This document shows positions 31,113 to 37,696 of a stretch of 37,696 bases of DNA, one piece after another. The notes beneath the pieces were generated by a model. It ran no database searches and was not told the origin of the DNA. It worked only from the letters and a program-made list of their open reading frames with translations. A program made the position numbers and the translations under genes. The DNA is taken from positions 1-37,696 of the forward strand of contig CAZUZA010000008.1 of assembly GCA_964624875.1 (NCBI GenBank), written 5' to 3'. Source of the DNA: Atopostipes sp964624875. Lineage in GTDB: Bacteria > Bacillota > Bacilli > Lactobacillales > Carnobacteriaceae_A. Position 1 is the first letter of the stretch. Every line of letters begins with the position of its first letter.

Positions 31113-33125
31113 ATGTTGGACCAGATTGGCACGATTTTAAGACACGTAGATGAGCTCGAGCAGCGAGCGTATTTAAAAAATGATTTAGGCATGACCTTTG
31201 AGCAAGGAGCTTATACATTTAAAGTATGGTCTCCAAATGCTGACCAGGTCTTTTTAAACTTATATAAAACAGGAAATATTGAAGAAGATTCTTTAATGAA
31301 TAAACTAGAAATGACTTATTCAGATGACCATGTGTGGGAAATCTCACTGACGGAAGATTTAGAGGGGTTATTTTACACGTATCATTTTGACCACCAAGAC
31401 CAGAGCACCGAAGCACCTGATTTATATTCAAAGGCAGTCGGACTGAATGGCGATCGAACAGCAATTATTCATTTAGAAGATACAAATCCAGAGAACTGGG
31501 AAAATGACACGTATCGTATGAAAAAACATATAACGGATGCGATTATCTGGGAAGGTCACGTAGAAGACTTTACCGCGGACGAGCACTCGGGCATTTCACC
31601 CGAAAACAGAGGAAAATATTTAGGTTTCACGGAAGAAAACACGACGCTTAATGGCGCCGGTGACTTCCCCACTGGGCTAAACTATTTAGAAAAATTAGGG
31701 ATAAACTACGTTCATTTGTTGCCGGTATACGATTTTGTGAACGATGAACGCGATGAAGATTATTACAACTGGGGCTATGACCCGAAAAACTACATGGTGC
31801 CGGAAGGAAAATATTCTTCGGACCCAAGCAATCCTGTCGCTCGTATTAAAGAAATGAAGCAAATGATCCAGAGTTTACACGACAAAAACATTGGAGTTGT
31901 AATGGACGTTGTCTTTAACCACACGTACCACACGGAAGATTCATGGTTCCAGCATACGGTACCTTATTACTACTATCGTTTTGACGATTATGGAAACTTT
32001 TCGAACGGATCAGGTGTTGGAAACGAAACAGCCAGCGAACGTAAAATGATGCGTAAATATATCATCGATGCGATTTTATATTGGACGGAAGAATTCCACT
32101 TTGATGGTTTCCGTTTCGACTTAATGGGTGTCCATGATACAGAGACCATGAATGCGATTCGTGAAGCTTTAGACGAAAATGGTTTTGAAGATGTGATATT
32201 ATATGGTGAACCGTGGGCTGGTGGCGAACTGGCTTTGAAATACCCATACAAGCCGGCTGACCGCAACCACGTGCATGATTATTCAGAACGTATCGCCTTG
32301 TTTAACGCAGAGTTTCGCGATGCAATTAAGGGCCATGTTTTCTTAGATTACGATGCAGCCTTTTTACAAGGTGCAAACGACGAGCACATGAGTAGTTTTA
32401 AAAATGAAGACTTGATTGCGGCAATTATGGCAAACACTCAATCAGATGGTGGCGAATATCACTTGCCTCATTATAAAACGTGGGCCCGTGTACCGACTGA
32501 AGTCGTAAACTATAGCTCAGCGCATGATAACTTTACACTATATGATAAATTGGTTCACTCAACGGACCGACCGATTTCTTATGAGCGCCAAGAAGATTTA
32601 ATTGCCATGAATAAAATCAACGCAGCTTTATTAATGACGGCTCAAGGTGGAATCTTTATTCATGCTGGTGAAGAATTCGCACGTACGAAATTTGGCGATC
32701 CGAACACGTACAATGCACCAATTAAAATCAATAAATTGGATTGGACACGAGCAGCAGAAAACAAAGATTTAGTCGATTATTACCGTGGCATGATTGCAAT
32801 TCGTAAAGCTTATGCACCATTTAGAGACTTTACAACACATACGACAGATATGATGTACTTCTATCGCACACCCCAAAACGTGTTGATGTACAATGTTCCA
32901 AATGTTATTGATAACATTTCAGAGTGGGAATCGATTACGGTTATCGTAAACACAAGTCCATACTCACAAACAGTCAATTTACCACTAGGCGAATATGAAG
33001 AAGCTCAAAAGTGGACGATTTTAGCAGATATCGAACAAGCTAATCCGAAAGGCATTGATGCCTATGAAGGGAAAACAATGACTTTAGAGCCACAAGAACT
33101 TTATATTCTTGCACTAGAAAGATAA
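31113..33125 (+). CDS. pulA: Type I pullulanase (GH13)
   Basis: Cleaves alpha-1,6 branches of pullulan, glycogen or limit dextrins. The 670-residue protein has an N-terminal CBM48-like beta-sandwich (about 20-110, with YTFKVWSPNADQVFLNLY) followed by the GH13 barrel. The type I marker YNWGYDPKNY lies near 215. Catalytic blocks are VVFNHTY, FDGFRFDLMG (nucleophile Asp), LYGEPW (acid/base Glu) and YSSAHDNFTLYDK (transition-state Asp). No signal peptide is seen, so it acts inside the cell. AGGAAGG lies 10 bases upstream of the ATG. It is under a cre site and precedes treR with a terminator between, which suggests separate control. Confidence 0.95.
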   Translation: MLDQIGTILRHVDELEQRAYLKNDLGMTFEQGAYTFKVWSPNADQVFLNLYKTGNIEEDSLMNKLEMTYSDDHVWEISLTEDLEGLFYTYHFDHQDQSTEAPDLYSKAVGLNGDRTAIIHLEDTNPENWENDTYRMKKHITDAIIWEGHVEDFTADEHSGISPENRGKYLGFTEENTTLNGAGDFPTGLNYLEKLGINYVHLLPVYDFVNDERDEDYYNWGYDPKNYMVPEGKYSSDPSNPVARIKEMKQMIQSLHDKNIGVVMDVVFNHTYHTEDSWFQHTVPYYYYRFDDYGNFSNGSGVGNETASERKMMRKYIIDAILYWTEEFHFDGFRFDLMGVHDTETMNAIREALDENGFEDVILYGEPWAGGELALKYPYKPADRNHVHDYSERIALFNAEFRDAIKGHVFLDYDAAFLQGANDEHMSSFKNEDLIAAIMANTQSDGGEYHLPHYKTWARVPTEVVNYSSAHDNFTLYDKLVHSTDRPISYERQEDLIAMNKINAALLMTAQGGIFIHAGEEFARTKFGDPNTYNAPIKINKLDWTRAAENKDLVDYYRGMIAIRKAYAPFRDFTTHTTDMMYFYRTPQNVLMYNVPNVIDNISEWESITVIVNTSPYSQTVNLPLGEYEEAQKWTILADIEQANPKGIDAYEGKTMTLEPQELYILALER

Positions 33126-33141
33126 ACATTAAAATGAGGAT

Positions 33142-33203
33142 AAAAAGGTCGTCTTCAAGACACTTCATTGTTTTTTGACATGAATTTGAAGCGCCTTTTT
33201 TCA
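33142..33203 (+). terminator. Intrinsic terminator after pulA
   Basis: AAAAAGGTCGTCTTCAA and TTTGAAGCGCCTTTTTT form an imperfect long stem with a T-run, 16 bases after the pulA stop. Confidence 0.7.
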
Positions 33204-33232
33204 TTCTTATTTCATCCATTGGAGGGCTAGAA

Positions 33233-33973
33233 TTGACAACAAATAAATATTATGAAATCTATTTAAAACTAAAACAAAAAATAATGGCTCACGAATATAC
33301 GGAAGGTGAATTGCTGCCGAGTGAAAATGCTTTGGCGAAGGAACATAGCGTTTCACGCGAGACGATTCGTAAGTCTCTGGATTATTTAAGTCAAGACGGA
33401 CTCATTCAAAAGAAACAAGGTTTAGGCTCCATTGTGCTTAACCCTACTCTGTTTAATTTTCCTATTTCAGGTTTAACCAGTTTTAAAGAGTTATCCGACA
33501 CGCAAAATATGAATTCAAATACGATTCTTGTACGCAATGAAAAAATTATTGTCGACGAAGAACTACATCGCAAAATTCATGTGCCCGTTGGAAAAGAAAT
33601 TATCGCGATTGAACGTATTCGTCAGATTGATAAACAGAACGTCATTTATGATATCGACTATTTAAACATTGATATCACAGGGGAAATCCCAGCAGACCGT
33701 TTAGAAATTTCCTTATACGATTATTTGGAAAATGATTTGGATTTAGATATTTCCTTTGCGAATAAAGAAATCCTCGTGGAAAATGTGACTGAAAAAGACC
33801 GTGAACACTTAGACTTACGCACTGAAGACAATCATTTAGTCGTCATCAGTAGCCACGTCTATTTGGAAGATGCTCGTTATTTCCAGTTTTCGGAATCGCG
33901 TCACCGTGTGGATCGCTTTCGCTTCCTCGATTTTTCTAGACGCCAACACAGTTTAGAAGAAAGACGTTATTAA
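33233..33973 (+). CDS. treR: Trehalose operon repressor TreR (GntR/UTRA)
   Basis: Represses trehalose genes until trehalose-6-phosphate binds. The 246-residue protein has an N-terminal GntR winged helix (about 5-70: LLPSENALAKEHSVSRETIRKS-type block and QKKQGLGSIVLN) and a C-terminal UTRA effector domain. The stretches FPISGLTSFKEL and FQFSESRHRVDRFRFLDFSRR follow B. subtilis TreR closely. The start is TTG with GGAGGG 6 bases upstream; no ATG fits. The trehalose genes treC and treP are 1 kb downstream on the opposite strand, with one lipoprotein gene between. Confidence 0.92.
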   Translation: MTTNKYYEIYLKLKQKIMAHEYTEGELLPSENALAKEHSVSRETIRKSLDYLSQDGLIQKKQGLGSIVLNPTLFNFPISGLTSFKELSDTQNMNSNTILVRNEKIIVDEELHRKIHVPVGKEIIAIERIRQIDKQNVIYDIDYLNIDITGEIPADRLEISLYDYLENDLDLDISFANKEILVENVTEKDREHLDLRTEDNHLVVISSHVYLEDARYFQFSESRHRVDRFRFLDFSRRQHSLEERRY

Positions 33974-33985
33974 TTTCATCAAGAT

Positions 33986-34020
33986 TAAAAAGGTAGTCTA
34001 TTATTTTGACTGCTTTTTTT
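33986..34020 (+). terminator. Intrinsic terminator after treR
   Basis: AAAAAGGTAGTC and GACTGCTTTTTTT form a short stem, with a T-run, 14 bases after the treR stop. Confidence 0.7.
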
Positions 34021-34031
34021 AATGCTCTTAA

Positions 34032-34059
34032 TTGATAACGTTTTCCATAAGTGTATAAT
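34032..34059 (+). promoter_or_regulatory. Promoter of the DUF4349 lipoprotein gene
   Basis: TTGATA (34032-34037), 16 bases, TATAAT (34054-34059), 34 bases upstream of the ATG at 34094. Confidence 0.7.
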
Positions 34060-34093
34060 TAAGTTAAAGAATACTATCAAAGGAGTGAGTCAA

Positions 34094-34900
34094 ATGAGTC
34101 AAAAGCGTTCCTTATCGTTTATCAGTTTCTTAGCTTTCATTTCACTATTTTTAATCGCTTGTGGTGTGGAACAATCCTCAAACTATGGCAGTTCGAATGA
34201 TATGGCTACGGAAGAATCCTGGGCTGAACAAGATATGGCAGATGAAGCCGGAGGTGTTTCTTCCGACTTAGTCTTAGGCGAAAAAATTATCGAAACCATC
34301 AGCGTTACCTACGAAACCGTTGATTTCGATTCGTCGTTAGAATACGTCAATGAGCAAATCGAAGCACACGAAGCTGCACTGGAAAACTCCAGTCGTTGGC
34401 AAACAAGCTCAAATTACAGCAGTCGCTCGGATCGCGTCTCTATGACCATCCGCGTACCAAACGAAAATCTCAATGCCTTCCGCGAAGCACTGAATGATTA
34501 CCGTGGGCTTGTCATTCAACACGAAGACATCGATCGCACTGACGTCACTCGCACCTATCGGGACAATGAAACCCGCATCAATATTTTAAAAGAGGAAGAA
34601 GAAGTTCTTCGTGAAATGCTCCAAGAACAAGGCAGTTTGGAAGAAATTCTGCAAATTCGCACACGCCTATCTGAAATCGTAACGGAGCGTGAACTTTTTG
34701 AAGACCAAAATAGAGATTTTGACGAACGTATTGATTACTCAACCGTTTATTTAGAGTTAATCCAAACGAATCGCGCAAACACAACCGATGGTCGTGGCTT
34801 CTGGAATCGTATTACAGATGCGTTTGTCGATGCTCTATATAGCTTTATCGCAGCTGCACAAAACTTTGTGATTACCCTAATCTACCTATTCCCTTACCTA
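34094..34900 (+). CDS. DUF4349 lipoprotein, 3' end lost in gap
   Basis: A membrane-anchored lipoprotein of the DUF4349 family, function unknown. The N-terminus is a lipoprotein signal peptide (SFLAFISLFLIAC, lipobox Leu-Ile-Ala-Cys at about 26). A Ser/Asp/Glu-rich linker follows. The DUF4349 domain starts near residue 65 and includes a predicted coiled coil (TRINILKEEEEVLREMLQEQ region) and the DFDERIDYSTVYLEL block. A C-terminal membrane helix (FVITLIYLFPYL) is cut by the N run. The ATG at 34094 has AGGAG 8 bases upstream; an earlier in-frame ATG (34022) lies before the promoter and is rejected. At least 269 residues are visible; only a short tail should be missing. Confidence 0.85.
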
Positions 34901-35000
34901 NNNNNNNNNNNNNNNNNNNNNNNNNNNNNNNNNNNNNNNNNNNNNNNNNNNNNNNNNNNNNNNNNNNNNNNNNNNNNNNNNNNNNNNNNNNNNNNNNNNN
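34901..35000. other. Assembly gap (100 N)
   Basis: A run of exactly 100 N between the convergent DUF4349 and treC genes; it hides the end of both. True length unknown. Confidence 0.99.
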
Positions 35001-36607
35001 AGGCTAAATGGTTTTTCACCATAGTTTCCTAAAAGGAAGCTCCAATTGCCTTCTTCTACTTCTGCTGAAATGTCTAAAGTAACCGGCTCGTCATAAAAAT
35101 TGCTGAACGTAATAATCTCTTCATCATTCAATTGACGACGATAGGCCCATACTTGCTCGTGTTCTAAGAACATTGGTGCGTAAGATCCGTCTCGTATAAT
35201 CGCACGGTCTTTGCGCAGCTGAATCAACTTCTGGTAGTAAGGGAATATTTCACCCGACTCGAGTTCTTTTTCGACATTTATTTCTGGGTAGTTATGCGCA
35301 ACTGGAATCCACGGGGTGCCGTCAGTGAAGCCGCCGTTTTTATCCGCGTTCCATTGCATCGGTGTACGACCGTTATCACGCGATTTCTGTGCTAAAATGC
35401 CCATAATTTCATCGTGAGGGACGCCTTTTTCTGCTAGATTTTTATAGGCGTTGTAGCTTTCGACATCCCGATATTGTTCGAGCTCTGTGAAATGGGGGTC
35501 GGTCATTCCGATTTCCTCGCCCATGTAAACATACGGCGTTCCCTGCATAAAGTGTAGAATATGCGCTTGGCCCGTTGCTGATTTTTCACGGTACTCTTCG
35601 TCGTTTCCGAAACGAGACACTGCTCGTGGTTGGTCATGGTTATTCCAAAACAGGGCATTCCAACCACCATTTTCGCCTAAACCAATTTGCCAGTCGTTCA
35701 TAATTTCTTTTAATTCTAAGAAATCAAATGGCGCTTTTGTCCATTTTTCTTTGTTTGGATAATCCACTTTTAAATGGTGGAAACTGAAGACCATCGTGAG
35801 TTCATCATTGTCTGGGTGCGTGTAACCGATTGAGCTTTCGATTGTTGTCGAGCTCATTTCACCGACTGTAATGACTTCTGGATAGCTACCAAATGTTTTT
35901 TGATTTAAATCACGTAAGTAGTCGTGCACGATTGGTCGATCCGTATAGAGTGATTTTTCTTGATCAATATCGCCTGTCGCGTTGATGAGCTCTTCATCTT
36001 TACCGATTAAGTTAATGACGTCAAAGCGGAAACCTTTCACGCCTTTGTCTAGCCAAAATTGGACAATTTCAGCCGCAGCTTCACGGACTTCTGGGTTACG
36101 CCAATTTAAATCAGCTTGTGTTGGATCAAATAAACTGAGGTAGAATCTACCGGTATCACCAAACTTCTCCCACGCTGGCCCTCCGAATTTCGATTCCCAG
36201 TTTGTTGGAAATTCTTGTCCTTCGACAGGGTCACGTAAAATATAGTAATCTTGATATTTCTTGTCACCTGCTAAAGCTTTTTGGAACCATTCGTGTTCGG
36301 TTGACGTGTGGTTTAAAACTAAGTCAAACATAAAATGAATCCCATACTTCTCACCTTCAGCGATCATTTCTTCGACGTCTTCCATCGTTCCATATTGTGG
36401 ATCAACAGCCGTATAATCAGCGATATCATAGCCATTGTCATTTTGTGGAGATGGGTAAAATGGGTTTAGCCATACCATATCGATACCTAGTTTATGCAGG
36501 TAAGGCAGTTTTTCAGTTACACCTTTTATATCCCCTAAACCATTCCCATCTGTATCGTTAAACGATTTCGTATAGGCTTGATAAATTACTTTGTTTTTAA
36601 AGCTCAA
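35001..36607 (-). CDS. treC: Trehalose-6-phosphate hydrolase, C-terminus lost in gap
   Basis: GH13 enzyme that splits trehalose-6-phosphate, formed by the PTS, into glucose and glucose-6-phosphate. About 535 residues are visible. Catalytic blocks are FDLVLNHTS, GVKGFRFDVINL (nucleophile Asp), ITVGEMSS (acid/base Glu) and FWNNHDQPRAVSRFG. The last is typical of TreC/oligo-1,6-glucosidases. TreC rather than a plain alpha-glucosidase is supported by treP upstream and treR nearby. The start is TTG with AAGGAGA 9 bases upstream; the nearby ATG is out of frame. Relatives have about 545-560 residues, so roughly 10-25 C-terminal residues lie in the N run. Confidence 0.9.
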
Positions 36608-36649
36608 TGTTCATTCTCCTTTGTTTTTATTTCTTTTCTACAGTTTTAT

Positions 36650-36687
36650 TAAAAAAAGGTGGCTAGATGATTTCACCCAGCCACCTT
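36650..36687 (-). terminator. Intrinsic terminator between treP and treC
   Basis: On the minus strand AAGGTGGCT and AGCCACCTT form a perfect 9-bp stem with a 14-base loop, followed by TTTTTAATAAAAC, directly after the treP stop and before treC. Confidence 0.8.
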
Positions 36688-36701
36688 GCTTATCTTACTT
36701 T

Positions 36702-37696
36702 TTAGTTGTCACTCAACATTGGAATATCAGCGTCAATTGCATCTGTATTTTCTTGTACGAAGATGCCACGTTTTTCAAAAATCATTGTTAAAACGAACGG
36801 TACAATAATCGCGATAGCCATTGCAATGAAGAATGGAATCCAGTATTGCGTTTGAATACTTAAGAATCCTGGGATACCACCAACACCGATTGAGTTCGCC
36901 GTAACACCTGTTGCTACTGAAACTAAACCTGCTAGTCCCGAACCAATCATACCTGCGATGAATGGGTAAATGTATTTAATGTTAATACCAAACATAGCTG
37001 GCTCTGTAACCCCTAAATATGCGGAAATCATAGATGGGAATGATACTTGTTCTTCTTTTTTGTTCCCACGGTGCATCCACCAGATTGAAAGAACAGCTGA
37101 ACCTTGTGCAATGTTTGATAAGGCGATCATTGGCCATAAGATGGTACCATCATAGTCTGAAATTAACTGTAAGTCGATCGCATTTGTCATATGGTGAAGC
37201 CCGGTAATAACGAGTGGTGAATAGAGTGCTCCAAAAATCGCACCGAATACCCAGTTAAAGCTACTTGTTAAACCTGTCATTACCACATCTGAAATCCATG
37301 AACCGATTGTCCAACCTATTGGCCCTAAAATCGTGTGTGCAATTAATACCGTTGGTACTAAGGCGAATAGTGGAACGAATATCATGGAAATCGCATCTGG
37401 TATAACTTTACGTAAGCCCTTCTCTAAATAAGCGAGCACGAGTGCGGCTAATATGGCCGGTATAACTTGGGCCTGATAACCAATCATGTCAATTTGAAAG
37501 AAGCCAAAGTCCCAGAACGGAATCTCCCCGGCGGCTGTTTCTGCTACCTCATAAGCGTTTAATAATTGCGGTGATACTAATGTTAAACCGAGTACAATAC
37601 CTAAAATCTGAGTTGTTCCTAATTTACGCGTAACGGACCATGTAATCCCAACTGGTAAGAAGTGGAATATCGCTTCTGCAATCAGCCATAAGAAAT
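36702..37696 (-). CDS. treP: Trehalose PTS permease EIIBC (EIIC part), 5' end beyond the window
   Basis: Imports and phosphorylates trehalose. The visible 331 residues are the EIIC membrane domain, reading in frame from the window edge (FLWLIAEAIFHFLPVGITW; LGIVLGLTLVSPQLLNAY) to the stop. Typical later blocks are VITGLHHMTNAIDLQLI, GVTEPAMFGINIKYIYPF and the final hydrophobic FFIAMAIAIIVPFVLTMIF. No EIIA domain follows, so EIIA must come from another protein. The EIIB domain and start lie outside. It is upstream of treC on the same strand, with a terminator between, and is expected to be controlled by TreR. Confidence 0.92.
   Translation of the reverse strand, partial: FLWLIAEAIFHFLPVGITWSVTRKLGTTQILGIVLGLTLVSPQLLNAYEVAETAAGEIPFWDFGFFQIDMIGYQAQVIPAILAALVLAYLEKGLRKVIPDAISMIFVPLFALVPTVLIAHTILGPIGWTIGSWISDVVMTGLTSSFNWVFGAIFGALYSPLVITGLHHMTNAIDLQLISDYDGTILWPMIALSNIAQGSAVLSIWWMHRGNKKEEQVSFPSMISAYLGVTEPAMFGINIKYIYPFIAGMIGSGLAGLVSVATGVTANSIGVGGIPGFLSIQTQYWIPFFIAMAIAIIVPFVLTMIFEKRGIFVQENTDAIDADIPMLSDN

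Noticed and set aside
1..37696. CRISPR arrays, tRNA or rRNA genes, insertion sequences, prophage
   Set aside because: No repeat-spacer pattern, no tRNA/rRNA consensus blocks and no transposase or phage-like frames were seen anywhere in the window; it reads as core chromosome.

Overview
The window is a draft-assembly piece (two runs of 100 N) from a low-GC Gram-positive bacterium. The order rpmE2-rho-murA-fba-pyrG-rpoE, the Bacillus-like TreR/TreC/TreP set, strong AGGAGG-type ribosome binding sites, many intrinsic terminators, PurBox-like sites and a cre-like site all point to Bacilli. Lactobacillales (Carnobacteriaceae/Aerococcaceae-like) is my best guess from gene content, not a measured placement.

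Layout. 1-7700 (minus strand): housekeeping block with ribosomal protein L31 type B, Rho, MurA, a DUF1294 membrane protein, class II aldolase, CTP synthase behind a CTP-sensing-type attenuator, RNA polymerase delta and a DUF1934 protein. 7838-10885 (plus): a LipL-like lipoyl/octanoyl transferase, an HD-domain phosphohydrolase and a Cof-type HAD phosphatase. 11262-14860 (minus): a folate one-carbon module (Fhs, FchA, 5-formyl-THF cyclo-ligase, then FolT behind a THF riboswitch). 15045-16535 (minus): guaB. 16947-27508 (plus): a compact purine operon, purC-L-E-F-M-N-H-D, divergent from guaB across a region with several PurBox-like motifs. 27599-30743: a DUF378 membrane protein, methylglyoxal synthase, and an FAD oxidoreductase/MFS transporter pair broken by a gap. 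31113-37696: glucan and trehalose use (type I pullulanase, TreR, a DUF4349 lipoprotein, TreC and part of TreP).

Main discovery. All three glutamine amidotransferases in the window (PyrG, PurL, PurF) are full-frame genes with intact synthase domains, but each has lost the catalytic cysteine of its glutaminase domain. PyrG has Gln in place of the nucleophile and a charge reversal in the GTP-responsive lid. PurL has Gly, Thr and Trp where Cys, His and Glu of the triad belong, and its oxyanion-loop sequence is gone. PurF starts Met-Ser instead of Met-Cys, lacks the usual Arg, Asn and Asp of the glutamine site, and has also lost the Fe-S cysteine ligands of Bacillus-type PurF. The simplest reading is a nucleotide pathway that runs on free ammonia, or on ammonia from an unknown partner, instead of glutamine.

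How the genes fit together: Fhs can charge THF with formate, FchA and the cyclo-ligase interconvert folate C1 forms, and FolT imports folate. 10-formyl-THF then feeds PurN and PurH. A PurBox-like site in front of fhs and others in front of guaB/purC suggest one PurR-type regulon. The purine operon has no purK, purQ, purS or purB.
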